A stretch of 64,000 bases of DNA from Geovibrio ferrireducens (GCF_026226615.1 NZ_JAJAPB010000004.1:237367-301366); one strand, 5' to 3'; shown: positions 18,300 through 27,526, numbered from the stretch's first letter. Notes: a model not told the origin generated them from the sequence alone. Made by a program: numbers and translations.

Positions 18300-20207
18300 T
18301 TACCTGACGCATTCCTCAGGCAGATTGTCCGCTGCCAGAGCTTCGGTGTAGCCCCTTTTCGATGCACATCTGTCTGTTATCAGTCTGCCGTCCGCTGAGG
18401 AAACCTTGTAGAAACCTACTCCGTCCGGCACGGGAAAAACTGCTTCGTGCCCTTCCTCAAAGAGCTTCTTCTGCACAGCCGCCACCAGAGGCGCAGCCTT
18501 TGTTCCCCCTGTTCCCTTCTCCCCCATGCTTCTGTTGCTGTCATAACCTACCCAGACCACAGCCACATAAGGCGGGAAAACGGCGGCCATCCATGCATCG
18601 CGGTATTCATCAGTGGTTCCTGTCTTTGCCGCGGTTCCCTTTATGAGCCCTTTGCCCTTGGCAGTGCCTATTCTCGGCACATCCTGCATTATGTACAGGG
18701 TCTGAAACACTGCCTTCTCATCCAGCACTCTGGTTTTTTCCGCACCGGGCGTTATGATTCTGCCGTCGGGGAACTGCACTCTCTCAATCAGCCCCCGTTC
18801 ACTGTAAATACCGTATCCGGCCATGGTTCCGTATACCTGCGCCAGATTGGCAGGAGTAACTGCGAATATGCCCAGCGGCATCGCCAGATAAGGACGCACA
18901 TCAGCCTTCATACCCATTTTCACGGCATTCTCCGCCACACGCTCAAGCCCTGTTTTCACAGCAAGCTGGATTGTGGCGTTGTTTAGGGAGTAAACCAGCC
19001 CCTTGCGTGCGGGGATGTTACCCATGTACAGTTCTTCAAAGTTTCTGGGGGAATAGCTGCCCCGCCCAAGCTTGTAAACATGCCTTCTGTCGTTTACAAA
19101 ATCAGTGGGGCGCAGGCCGCTGTCAAAAGCGGAGGCATAAACTATGGGCTTGAAGGTGGAACCGGTCTGCCTTTTGGTGTAATACGCCCTTTTCAGGCTT
19201 TTCCCTTCACGGGCGCCGGTCATCGCCACTATCCCGCCCTTCTCCGCATCCAGCAGAACAAAGGCGGACTGCAGCCCGGCCTCCTGTGTTTTCATATATT
19301 CAGCAACAGTGCTGCGGAGCATCTCTGTCTTTTCAGGGTCAAAGAATGTATGAACCTCGCATGGCTCACCCGCCTCCACACCAAGCGTCCTGAGCTCTTC
19401 CGCCACTGCACGGAGGTACTCTATCTCCTGCGGTTCGGGGTCTTTAGCCATGTTGAGGGCAAGCCTGTAGTCTCTGGCATGCAGATACTCCTCCCGCTCC
19501 AGTATGCCGCGCTGGTAAAGCAGGTGGAGATATATATTAGCCCTGCGTTCCGCAGCGGCAAAGTTTTCTATCGGGTCATACAGGGTGTAGTCCTTCAGCA
19601 TGGTGAAGAGAAATGCCTTCTCCTTCTGATTTGCCCTGTGGATGTTGCGGTTGAAGAATGTCTGGGATGCGGCCTTTATGCCGTAGGTATCGCCGCCGAT
19701 GACTATGCTGTCCGCATATGCGGCGTAAAGAGCGGGAAATCCGGTGCTTTTCAGGAGCCTGTCCGCAGTGAGATAGCGCAGAAACCTCAGCCTTATCCCC
19801 GTAACGGGAGTTCCTTCCAGCAGCCTGTCGGTATAATGGCTGACTATGTAGCTTTTCACTGCTTCGGTCTCTATCTTCATGCAGTCCATAAAGTAGAGGT
19901 CTGCCGTCTCCTTCGGAAGCGGATACCCGTCAAGCTCAAGATCCAGCACCCTGAACCACTCGCCCAGAAGCTCCGTCTCCTCCGGGGTGAACGGTTCGCT
20001 GCGCAGAAATGTCCTCTGCTCCAGCAGGTTTCCTGCGGAATCATACACTGTGAAGGACTGTCCGTGCCTGTTCAGGCTGGGGATGGAATAATCAGCAGGG
20101 AGAAAATGCTCGAAGAACATCTTCTCACCCTTATAAAAAGTGAGGACTCCGTAACAGAGCATGGCAACAAGAACTATAAGCCCGCTGAAGAACCTTAACA
20201 GTCTCAC
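18300..20207 (-). CDS. class A-like penicillin-binding protein with degenerate glycosyltransferase domain
   Basis: 635 residues: one N-terminal membrane anchor (FFSGLIVLVAMLCYGVLTFY), a region in the GT51 position (about 100-250), and a complete transpeptidase with S350TFK, S407LN and K528TG. The GT51 part keeps the late landmarks (YGIKAASQTFF, then RRANIYLHLL), but the EDxxFxxH, GxSTITQQ and RKxxE motifs with both catalytic glutamates are missing. I infer a peptidoglycan cross-linking enzyme that has lost polymerase activity. Predicted inner membrane, periplasmic domain. It lies between rdgB and aroK. Confidence 0.85.
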   Translation of the reverse strand: MRLLRFFSGLIVLVAMLCYGVLTFYKGEKMFFEHFLPADYSIPSLNRHGQSFTVYDSAGNLLEQRTFLRSEPFTPEETELLGEWFRVLDLELDGYPLPKETADLYFMDCMKIETEAVKSYIVSHYTDRLLEGTPVTGIRLRFLRYLTADRLLKSTGFPALYAAYADSIVIGGDTYGIKAASQTFFNRNIHRANQKEKAFLFTMLKDYTLYDPIENFAAAERRANIYLHLLYQRGILEREEYLHARDYRLALNMAKDPEPQEIEYLRAVAEELRTLGVEAGEPCEVHTFFDPEKTEMLRSTVAEYMKTQEAGLQSAFVLLDAEKGGIVAMTGAREGKSLKRAYYTKRQTGSTFKPIVYASAFDSGLRPTDFVNDRRHVYKLGRGSYSPRNFEELYMGNIPARKGLVYSLNNATIQLAVKTGLERVAENAVKMGMKADVRPYLAMPLGIFAVTPANLAQVYGTMAGYGIYSERGLIERVQFPDGRIITPGAEKTRVLDEKAVFQTLYIMQDVPRIGTAKGKGLIKGTAAKTGTTDEYRDAWMAAVFPPYVAVVWVGYDSNRSMGEKGTGGTKAAPLVAAVQKKLFEEGHEAVFPVPDGVGFYKVSSADGRLITDRCASKRGYTEALAADNLPEECVR

Positions 20208-20234
20208 CTTAACTCACCTTCTCAATAAAAGCGG

Positions 20235-20822
20235 CTATTTCTCCGCCAGATATTTTCTTAAAAGCTCCAGTGCGCGGAACCTGTGGCTTATCCTGTTCTT
20301 CTCTTCCGGCGAATACTCCGCCAGAGAACGCCCGTCCGGCATTACAAGGAGAGGGTCATAGCCGAAGCCGTTCGCCCCTTTCTCCGCCCTGCCGAGCATC
20401 CCTTTGCATTCACCGCGGAAAATCTTCTCCGTGATTCCGTTTTTTGAAAGCGCAACGGCGCAGACAAACCTCGCGGTGCGATCCTCATCGGCGGTATTTT
20501 CCGTATTTTTCAGCAGAAGAGCGTTGTTCTCCGCGTCCGAAGCTTTGACGCCCGCATACCGCGCGGAATATATCCCCGGATTTCCGCCGAGTGCATCCAC
20601 ACACAGGCCGGAATCATCAGCTATCACATATCCGTCTATCAGTGCGGAAAGCGCATCAGCCTTGATAGCTGCGTTCTCCTCGAAAGTGGAGCCTGTCTCT
20701 TCCACGTCAAAGTCATTTTCTGTAAACTCGTAAGCCGAACGCACATCAACGTTCAGCCCGCTTAAAATCTCTTTTATCTCTTTCAGTTTATGGGCATTTT
20801 TTGTGGCAACGCAGAGTCTCAC
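20235..20822 (-). CDS. rdgB: XTP/dITP diphosphatase (non-canonical purine NTP pyrophosphatase)
   Basis: Cleans ITP/XTP/dITP from nucleotide pools. The 195-residue HAM1-family protein starts VATKNAHKLKEIKEIL and contains SFEENAAIKADA, VIADDSGLCVDALGG, GIYSARYAG and the C-terminal GFGYDPLLVMPDGRSLAEYSP segment. It overlaps rph by 4 bp; the rph-rdgB pair is common. Confidence 0.96.
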   Translation of the reverse strand: MRLCVATKNAHKLKEIKEILSGLNVDVRSAYEFTENDFDVEETGSTFEENAAIKADALSALIDGYVIADDSGLCVDALGGNPGIYSARYAGVKASDAENNALLLKNTENTADEDRTARFVCAVALSKNGITEKIFRGECKGMLGRAEKGANGFGYDPLLVMPDGRSLAEYSPEEKNRISHRFRALELLRKYLAEK

Positions 20823-21535
20823 AGCTCTATCACCTTCTTCTGAGCGGCAAACAGGGCATTAAGTCCGTGAAAACCGAGGTCAAGCAGTTCGTTAAGCTTG
20901 TCACGCCCGAAGGCAAGCTTCTCCGCCGCACCCTGAATCTCCACTATTTTGCCGTCCGCTCCCGCAACAAGGTTGAGGTCAACCTCCGCTGAGGAATCCT
21001 CGTCATAATCAAGATCAAGCATAGCAACACCGTCTACGATCCCTACACTGACCGCTGCCACAGCCTGAATAACCGGATCTTCCGCCAGAACACCCTGAGA
21101 AAGCATTTTATTCACCGCAAGCCTGAGCGCCGCGAAACCGCCGGTTATGGAAGCGGTTCTGGTTCCGCCGTCCGCCTGAATAACATCGCAGTCTATTATG
21201 ATCGTATTCTCGCCGAGCTTTGTCATATCAACAGAAGCCCTCAGCGCCCTGCCAAGAAGACGGGAAATCTCCTGAGAACGCCCGTCCACCTTGCCCTTGC
21301 GCGCCTCACGCTGGTTGCGGGTGTGGGTGGAGGCGGGGAGCATTCCGTACTCACCAGTAACCCAGCCCGTGCCCGAACCCTTAAGAAACGGAGGCACTCC
21401 CTCGCTGAACGAAGCCGTGCATATCACCTTTGTATCGCCGAACTCTATTAAAACGGAACCCGCAGGATGCTTTATATAATCGCCTGCGATCCTTATCTCT
21501 CTCATGCTGTCATTTGCCCTGTTATGTCTGCGCAT
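20819..21535 (-). CDS. rph: ribonuclease PH
   Basis: Phosphorolytic 3'-exonuclease that trims tRNA 3' ends. 238 residues, with the family start MRRHNRANDSMREIRI, GSVLIEFGDTKVICTASF, STHTRNQREARKGKVDGRSQEISRL split over the active site (the RNQREA and GRSQEI pieces), and IDCDVIQADGGTRTASITGG. It is the first gene of a 16-gene minus-strand run that ends with pth, so its upstream region should hold the main promoter. Confidence 0.96.
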   Translation of the reverse strand: MRRHNRANDSMREIRIAGDYIKHPAGSVLIEFGDTKVICTASFSEGVPPFLKGSGTGWVTGEYGMLPASTHTRNQREARKGKVDGRSQEISRLLGRALRASVDMTKLGENTIIIDCDVIQADGGTRTASITGGFAALRLAVNKMLSQGVLAEDPVIQAVAAVSVGIVDGVAMLDLDYDEDSSAEVDLNLVAGADGKIVEIQGAAEKLAFGRDKLNELLDLGFHGLNALFAAQKKVIEL

Positions 21536-21565
21536 TAACTTATTCCTTATTAAATTTATTTATAT

Positions 21566-21630
21566 GGGGAACTTTTAAAAAAGCTTTCCCCGAACTCCTT
21601 CAAAATTTCTTAATCTGCTTCGCAAAGCGG
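21566..21630. repeat. interspersed repeat type P, copy 2
   Basis: GGGGAACTT and AAG..TTCCCC arms, then CCTTCAAAA, mirror the unit at 3-47. A second hairpin with CTGCTT/AAGCGG arms follows. It lies between rph and the RlpA gene; no open gene is seen here. Confidence 0.55.
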
Positions 21631-21675
21631 ACACGGTTTCTTCAAAAAATTTAACTGAAACAGCAAAATTGTTAT

Positions 21676-22611
21676 TTATTCCGTCACCACAAATGCTTTC
21701 GGGTATCTTGAGGTCATTTTTGATTTGTGGGCCTCAGCAGCTTCCCTGCTTTCGAACCCGCCGACCTTTACCCTGTAGTAGGTTGTGCCTTTGACATTGG
21801 CGCGCTCCACTTTCCCTTTATCGAATGTATTTGCCAGCGCGTCTGCCTGTTCCTTATCGGTAAATGAGGCTATCTGCACTGCAAAAAGCGCCTGAACTGT
21901 TCCGGCGTATGCGATATTGGGTGAATCCGGCGCGAAATCGTCATCACTTTTCTCTCCGGCGGGGGAAAGGAGCCTGATTCTGACTTTTCCGAGTCCTTTA
22001 TCCTTTATACCTATCTCATTTGCTGCCTTTTTGGAGAGATCGATTATTCTTCCTTCCACATGGGGTCCGCGGTCATTGACCCTGACGGTCACTTTGCGTC
22101 CGTTTGAGATATTTTCCACCTCAACCATGCTGCCCATCGGGAGGTTTTTGTGGGCTGCCGTCATGGCGTACATATTGTATATTTCGCCGTTTGACGTATC
22201 ACGTCCGTGGTCGGGGCCGCCGTACCAGCTTGCTATCCCTTCCTGCTCGAAGGTTTCAACATATTTAAGCCTGTGGTAGGTTTCGCCGCGCACTACATAA
22301 GGCTTGTCATAGACTGCGCCTGTCATTCTGGCATCAGGCGGAATCCTGTGATCTTTTTCTATGGGTTCACCAGATACCGGAGGGGCAGCGGGCTCCTCCG
22401 CGGGCGCTGCGAATACAGTGTCGGGGAACCTTAGCACAGGCGGTTCCTCCGCAGGGACAGCTTTTTTAACCTCCGGCATGACGGGGGAATCCACAAACGG
22501 TCTTATGTCGTCATCAGGAACATTAATAGCCGAAAGCGGCTCAGGCTGCACGGAAGCGCAGGAAACGCAGGTGAGTGTAAGAAAAATTCCAAGACTGTGT
22601 TTAAGTCTCAT
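21676..22611 (-). CDS. rlpA: RlpA-family septal lytic transglycosylase, lipoprotein
   Basis: 311 residues. The N-terminus is a lipoprotein signal (MRLKHSLGIFLTLTCVSC). A Pro/Glu-rich linker follows to about residue 110. The double-psi beta-barrel is next (GIASWYGGPDHGRDTSNGE, then VNDRGPHVEGRIIDLS with the catalytic-type Asp), and a C-terminal SPOR domain (FAVQIASFTDKEQADALA) that binds denuded glycan at the septum. Start ATG chosen because GGGGGA lies 7 nt upstream; a TTG two codons earlier is possible. It stands alone between rph and the LysR gene. Confidence 0.92.
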   Translation of the reverse strand: MRLKHSLGIFLTLTCVSCASVQPEPLSAINVPDDDIRPFVDSPVMPEVKKAVPAEEPPVLRFPDTVFAAPAEEPAAPPVSGEPIEKDHRIPPDARMTGAVYDKPYVVRGETYHRLKYVETFEQEGIASWYGGPDHGRDTSNGEIYNMYAMTAAHKNLPMGSMVEVENISNGRKVTVRVNDRGPHVEGRIIDLSKKAANEIGIKDKGLGKVRIRLLSPAGEKSDDDFAPDSPNIAYAGTVQALFAVQIASFTDKEQADALANTFDKGKVERANVKGTTYYRVKVGGFESREAAEAHKSKMTSRYPKAFVVTE

Positions 22612-22736
22612 AACCAAATCCCCCGAAGAGTAAATATACGGTTTTTATACTACCCTGCACCGACTCATTTTGTACAGGGAAGTTTGCACATTAATAGTAA
22701 TGACGGTTTAGCGGGCGGGAAGTTTGGGGAAAGAAG

Positions 22737-22761
22737 AAAAAAGGCGGCCTGTTAAGCCGCC
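22737..22761 (-). terminator. Rho-independent terminator of the LysR-type gene
   Basis: Minus strand GGCGGC/GCCGCC stem with a 7-nt loop followed by six T residues, 16 nt beyond the LysR stop. Confidence 0.88.
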
Positions 22762-22776
22762 CCGGAGAAGATTTTT

Positions 22777-23673
22777 TTATTCGCGCGCGTGTTTAAGAAG
22801 AGTATCGATGAAGTGCTTCATCAGCTTCTTGTTAGTGCGTTTTTTGCTGTAAACCACATAGATCTCTTTCTCAACAACAAGATCCGTTATGGGAATAGCC
22901 TTTATTCCGCCGCCGCACTCATCCTCTGAGAGCGCCATCTGGCTCATAAATGCTATGCCTAGCTGGCGTTTTACTGCGTGTTTTATGGAATATGTGGAAC
23001 TGAGCATGGCCACAGCATCCAGCGATTCGAAATCGTACCCTTTCTGTTTAAAGGCGTGTTCCACAGCCGCCCTTGTTCCGGAGCCCATCTCTCTTATAAT
23101 GAAGCTTTCCTGAAGGATCTCCTCAAGGAAGACGCTGGCGCGGTCGTAGAATTTATGGTTTTTATGAACTATGAGAACTATTTTATCCCGCAGGAGCACC
23201 TTGTACTCAAGATCCTTCTTAGGGATTTTCCTTGCAACTATCGCAAGATCCAGTATGCCGTCAGACAGCCTCTGGACAACATTCTGGGTTCCGTTTATGT
23301 CGAGGGTGAAGAAGGTTTTGGGGTACTCCTCCTTAAACTTCCTGATGACTTCGGGAAGTATGAACTCAGCGGGAACAGTGCTGTACCCTATGTGGAGGTG
23401 GCCGCTGATTTCGTTGAGGAATTCTTTTATAGCTTCCTGAGAACGCTCACGCAGGTCGAGTATATCCACTGCGTAGGGGTAGAAAACCTGCCCTGCCTCA
23501 GTTAGGATAACCTCTTTTGAAAGCCTGTCAAAAAGCTTGACTCCGAGCTGCTCTTCAAGGGTGCTTATATGCGTGGAGATAGTGGGCTGGCTGAGAAGAA
23601 GCTTTTCAGCAGCGCGGGAAAAGGATTTGTATTTCGCAACATATACGAACGCTTCTATCTGTTTAAAATCCAT
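22777..23673 (-). CDS. LysR-family transcriptional regulator
   Basis: 298 residues with an N-terminal winged helix-turn-helix (SFSRAAEKLLLSQPTISTHI, then LEEQLGVKLFDR) and a periplasmic-binding-like effector domain from about residue 90 (GHLHIGYSTVPAEFILPEV). The effector half resembles the CysL/YwfK type, but the ligand cannot be named. AAGGAG precedes the ATG. A 9-bp inverted repeat 21-49 nt upstream is a likely autoregulatory site. The gene has its own terminator. Its target may be elsewhere, since neighbours are not divergent. Confidence 0.92.
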   Translation of the reverse strand: MDFKQIEAFVYVAKYKSFSRAAEKLLLSQPTISTHISTLEEQLGVKLFDRLSKEVILTEAGQVFYPYAVDILDLRERSQEAIKEFLNEISGHLHIGYSTVPAEFILPEVIRKFKEEYPKTFFTLDINGTQNVVQRLSDGILDLAIVARKIPKKDLEYKVLLRDKIVLIVHKNHKFYDRASVFLEEILQESFIIREMGSGTRAAVEHAFKQKGYDFESLDAVAMLSSTYSIKHAVKRQLGIAFMSQMALSEDECGGGIKAIPITDLVVEKEIYVVYSKKRTNKKLMKHFIDTLLKHARE

Positions 23674-23693
23674 GGGGAGACTCCTTGAAGTGG

Positions 23694-23722
23694 TAGTGCT
23701 GACAGGTATATTATCAGCACTA
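23694..23722. promoter_or_regulatory. inverted repeat, probable LysR operator
   Basis: TAGTGCTGA and TCAGCACTA, a perfect 9-bp inverted repeat with 11 nt between the arms, 21-49 nt upstream of the LysR gene start. Dyads of this size and spacing at their own promoters are typical for LysR regulators. Confidence 0.65.
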
Positions 23723-23783
23723 TATAGATAAAATCAATAGTTCTTTTGAGTTTTATGTCATTTTAACAACAAATTCTTTACAT

Positions 23784-25793
23784 TCAGCGCCCGTTAACCG
23801 TAAAAGCCCGCATAAAAGGCACAGCATTAAAAATTTCGGTAAACTTTGAGCTATCAACATTGCCGATAACAAACATCTGTACCATATTTGATCTGAACGC
23901 GTCGTCATCAAGAACCATAAAATCAGTGAAGCCGGATTCCCATCTGCTTTCAATGAGATGCACGCCCTGACTGTACGGAAATGCGCGGGAGTTGAACTCT
24001 TTTCCGTTGATGGTGACAGTGTGGCTTTTAAGCGGAAGAGTGTTATTCACCAGCCCTGTAGCGAGATTAACCCTGTCCTGACCGCATATCAGCACATCCC
24101 CCTCTTTCTGTGTGCAGCGCATGTTGATGATCGTAAACGGGGTGTACTGCCCGGTTTCAAAATCCCATGTGCCAAGCTGGCTTATTGCTCCGATTTTAAA
24201 GAGCATGTCCTTTGTGAAAAGCACCACGTATTTATCACTGTCAACAGGCAGGGAGTTGTCTGCGGCCACAGCGGAAATATCCTGCGGGGTTTTGCCTTCG
24301 GAGAGCATTCTGTCTATGCCGCTTTTCCCTTCGGACGCAAGAAAGGCTATGGTGTTGTACAACTCATTCTGACTGTCGGAAGAGAGTGATTTCGCAACAT
24401 AGTATGTCTTGGGCGTTCTCTGCGTCATTCCGTCGTGAAAAGTGGTAAACCCGGCATATTCGTAAGCAAGGCCGTAGTCCCACCATGAATATATGACGGA
24501 ATCCGCCGGAGCGGCCTTTTTAAGCTCCTTAATCTGTTTATATATCCCCACTTCTATGGACGGAACAGGATTGAAATCGAACGAGGATTTGTAAACAAGG
24601 AACATGAAACCCGCCGTCACGCAGGCAAGAACCGCTGTTTTTATCTGTGCGCTGAATTTCACCCTGTCCTCAAGAGCCCTGCCGAGGAGATAAATTCCGT
24701 AACCGAGGCCGATTCCCACAAAAGGGGCAAGGAACATCCCGAACCTGTTTGAGCTTTTGAAAACCATAAGGCCGAGTATAAACACAGGCGCGAGGGGTAG
24801 CATTCTCCGGAAATTGAATATTACGCATACCGCAAACAAAAAGAGCCCGGCGACTGATAAAGCCTTAACAGGCGCGAGGGTTGCCAGAACCCTGTCTATC
24901 TCCGTCCTTTTTGCCTCCGTTATAGTGGCATAAACATCAGGAAAGCCCGCAATAATACTGCCGGTGGGAGTTATATAGGTTTTTGCAAAGTCAAAGAGAT
25001 GGTGCAGGCCGGAATATATATGCAGCGGATTTGAGAAGAGCACAAACAGAAGCACTGCCAGCGCCGCTTTTTTGAATTCCGCCCGTGAAACCAAAAGGGC
25101 AAGCACAAAGACACCGAGATAGGCTATGGTTATTCCCGGATGCTCGTACCACCAGTGAAAAAGCCACATGGAAAGTCCGGCCAAAGCTGAGTGAATGAAC
25201 AGTTTTTTTGAGTTCTTCCCCTCCAGAGCCAGAAGCATGAAAAGTGAGCAGAGAAACGGGAAAAAAAGGTTCATTGCATCCGTGTCCACCCTGCCGATGG
25301 ATGAGCGGACAAGATAAATTATCCCCAGAGATCCGGCTATGCCCCCTGCTATCCCTGCGGGAACCATCCCTGTGAAATAGAAGTACAGCCCCAGAGGGAT
25401 TATAAAAAGCGAAGCCAGAAAAGGCAGGAGATAAACTGCCGTGCGGTAGGTATTGCCGTCGGAGAAAACGGAAAGCTTAGCAATGAGCCAGCTTAGCATG
25501 GGGATTTTTTCATGCTTCGCCTTAACATCAGGATAAAACATCAGAGGATCGTCATTTGACGGATAGTAGCTCCCCTCTTTATACTCATCCGCATACCTGA
25601 GCCACTTGTATGAGTCGAGGGTGGTCATCTGCGGCATTTTATCAACAAAGTAATAGTCCCTGTGTTCGCGCCATCTCTCAAGCTGGATATAGCGAAGCCC
25701 CGCCGAAACAATAAACACAAGGGCAAGGGCGATGGCTGTTATTCCCAGCCCCTTCGCCGCGCTGCCCCTGAAAATATCAATATCAATCTTCAT
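23784..25793 (-). CDS. STT3/PglB-type oligosaccharyltransferase
   Basis: 669 residues with about 11-13 membrane segments over the first 405 and a soluble C-terminal domain. The catalytic signatures of N-oligosaccharyltransferases are present: an early acidic motif (LDSYKWLRYADE), the second DxD in GRVDTD (D170, D172), a TIxE-type motif TITEAKR near residue 293, an SNRF arginine near 350, and WWDYG at 437-441 which reads the Ser/Thr of the acceptor sequon. I infer transfer of a lipid-linked glycan to asparagine on periplasmic proteins. No pgl glycan-assembly genes are adjacent; the gene overlaps pepA by 11 bp. Confidence 0.9.
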   Translation of the reverse strand: MKIDIDIFRGSAAKGLGITAIALALVFIVSAGLRYIQLERWREHRDYYFVDKMPQMTTLDSYKWLRYADEYKEGSYYPSNDDPLMFYPDVKAKHEKIPMLSWLIAKLSVFSDGNTYRTAVYLLPFLASLFIIPLGLYFYFTGMVPAGIAGGIAGSLGIIYLVRSSIGRVDTDAMNLFFPFLCSLFMLLALEGKNSKKLFIHSALAGLSMWLFHWWYEHPGITIAYLGVFVLALLVSRAEFKKAALAVLLFVLFSNPLHIYSGLHHLFDFAKTYITPTGSIIAGFPDVYATITEAKRTEIDRVLATLAPVKALSVAGLFLFAVCVIFNFRRMLPLAPVFILGLMVFKSSNRFGMFLAPFVGIGLGYGIYLLGRALEDRVKFSAQIKTAVLACVTAGFMFLVYKSSFDFNPVPSIEVGIYKQIKELKKAAPADSVIYSWWDYGLAYEYAGFTTFHDGMTQRTPKTYYVAKSLSSDSQNELYNTIAFLASEGKSGIDRMLSEGKTPQDISAVAADNSLPVDSDKYVVLFTKDMLFKIGAISQLGTWDFETGQYTPFTIINMRCTQKEGDVLICGQDRVNLATGLVNNTLPLKSHTVTINGKEFNSRAFPYSQGVHLIESRWESGFTDFMVLDDDAFRSNMVQMFVIGNVDSSKFTEIFNAVPFMRAFTVNGR

Positions 25794-27282
25794 TTCTGCA
25801 ATAATACCTTTCTATAAATTCAAGGAGAAGCCTTATGCCGAAACCGGAAGCATGCTTCCCGAAAACGGGGTGCTCCTCTTCGAGATAAGCGGGTCCCGCA
25901 ATGTCAAGGTGTATCCACGGCCAGTTGTCCACAAACTCGCGCAGAAAGAGCGCCGCAATGGTTGAGCCGGCCTCTGTTCTCTGTCTGGCTATGTTTCTTA
26001 GATCGGCTATATCGCTCTTAATTCTTTTTTCATAGGTTTTAAGCAGCGGAAGCTCCCATATGTCCTCACCGACATCGCCGGAAAGGTCGCTTATATTTTT
26101 AGCAAGGAACTTCCTGTTGCTGAAAAGCCCCGCGCAGTGACTTCCCAGAGCAACCACGCAGGCTCCGGTGAGGGTCGCCACGTCCACTATAACCTCCGGG
26201 TCTGTCTTTGTGGCGGTGTACAGAGCATCCGCAAGTATAAGCCTGCCTTCCGCATCCGTATTAAGAACCTCAACGGTTTTGCCGGAGGCGGAGGTTATTA
26301 TATCCCCCGGTCTGTAGGCGCCGCCGCCTATCATATTTTCCACGAGGGGTATATATGTTTTGATGTTTACAGGGAGTTTCAGTTCACGGGCAAGTTTGGT
26401 AACTGCAAAAACAGTTGCCGCGCCTGCCATATCACACTTCATGGTTTCCATGCTTCCGGTGGGCTTGAGGTTGCTTCCGCCGGAGTCAAATGTAACGCCT
26501 TTGCCCACAAGAGCCACGTGCTTTTCGTTTCCGGGATCGCCTTTGTAGTCGATCATAACGAATCTGGGCTTGTTCACGCTGCCCATACCAACCACATCTA
26601 TGAGGTTCAGCCCCTCTTCCCTGATTTTTGCCTCATCGTAAACAGTGACGCTGAAATCCGCGCCCTCTTCCGCCTGAACGGTTTCTGCAAAAATCGCAGG
26701 AGTCATATCCATAGGGGGGGTATTAATAAGATCCCTTGCCAGATAAACGTTCTGGAAGATAGTTGCCCATCTCTCCGCGCCGGTGTCTATGAATTTTTTC
26801 AGTTTGGTGAAGGTTGTGATAACCTCAACCTCTTCAAAATCGAAGCTTTCCTTTTTGCTTTTATATTTTTCAAATGAATACAGGCCGAAGCACAGCCCCT
26901 CAAGGAAGCTCTTGGTGTAGCTCCCCTCTTTCTTCTCGGCGTAGACATCCTCAAAGGAGACGAGGGAAAATGAAAAAAGCTTATCTTTTCTGATAATTTT
27001 TGAAAACTGTGCGCCAAGTTCGAGATAGTACCTGTAATCCTCCGGATCTTTCGGAACATTCACAAGAAAAATCCTTTTCAGCTTCTTTTTCATATCAATG
27101 TAGAAGCTTTTTATCTCCTTATCTTCAAAGTTGAAGTAGTCAGAGTTGACTATATTGGCGATCTCATCGTCTATCCTTTTTCCTGTAAGCAGCTTAAGTG
27201 AACCCATATTTTTATATACGGGAATAATCACCGCTTCTTTTCTTGAGTTGAAAGCAGTCTTTTTCCTGCATGATATTTTCAT
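25783..27282 (-). CDS. pepA: leucyl aminopeptidase, M17 family
   Basis: Cytosolic dimetal aminopeptidase of 499 residues. The C-terminal catalytic half shows VGKGVTFDSGGSNLKP, GAATVFAVTK, NTDAEGRLILADAL and the late SHCAGLFSN segment. I begin at the ATG with GAGG about 8 nt upstream (MKISCRKKTAFNS); the frame remains open for seven more codons with a non-ATG start. It heads a two-gene unit with the oligosaccharyltransferase. The shared 230-bp AT-rich region up to parA must hold divergent promoters. Confidence 0.93.
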   Translation of the reverse strand: MKISCRKKTAFNSRKEAVIIPVYKNMGSLKLLTGKRIDDEIANIVNSDYFNFEDKEIKSFYIDMKKKLKRIFLVNVPKDPEDYRYYLELGAQFSKIIRKDKLFSFSLVSFEDVYAEKKEGSYTKSFLEGLCFGLYSFEKYKSKKESFDFEEVEVITTFTKLKKFIDTGAERWATIFQNVYLARDLINTPPMDMTPAIFAETVQAEEGADFSVTVYDEAKIREEGLNLIDVVGMGSVNKPRFVMIDYKGDPGNEKHVALVGKGVTFDSGGSNLKPTGSMETMKCDMAGAATVFAVTKLARELKLPVNIKTYIPLVENMIGGGAYRPGDIITSASGKTVEVLNTDAEGRLILADALYTATKTDPEVIVDVATLTGACVVALGSHCAGLFSNRKFLAKNISDLSGDVGEDIWELPLLKTYEKRIKSDIADLRNIARQRTEAGSTIAALFLREFVDNWPWIHLDIAGPAYLEEEHPVFGKHASGFGIRLLLEFIERYYCRNED

Positions 27283-27498
27283 CAACAAACCTCGTTTAAA
27301 CACAAAAGCATTTATATAAACATATAAATTGCCTTTATACGGATTTCACCGCCCTTGAATTATATTAAAAATTCAAACGTTTTCAACATATTTGAAAAAT
27401 TTCTCATCTTTACACGGTAAAAGCATATGTTTCGCATGTTAAAGGATCAAAAACACCAGTATTTTCAGGGTTTGAGCTTATTTAACAGGTTCAGGTGA

Positions 27499-27526
27499 TT
27501 GATCTTGATTTTTGTACAGGTATTAT
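27499..27526 (+). promoter_or_regulatory. candidate promoter of the parA operon
   Basis: TTGATC, 16 nt, TATTAT. Transcription would begin at about 27533, at the parA ATG itself, so the message could be leaderless or the second ATG at 27543 could be used. Assigned by eye from hexamer match and spacing only. Confidence 0.45.
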
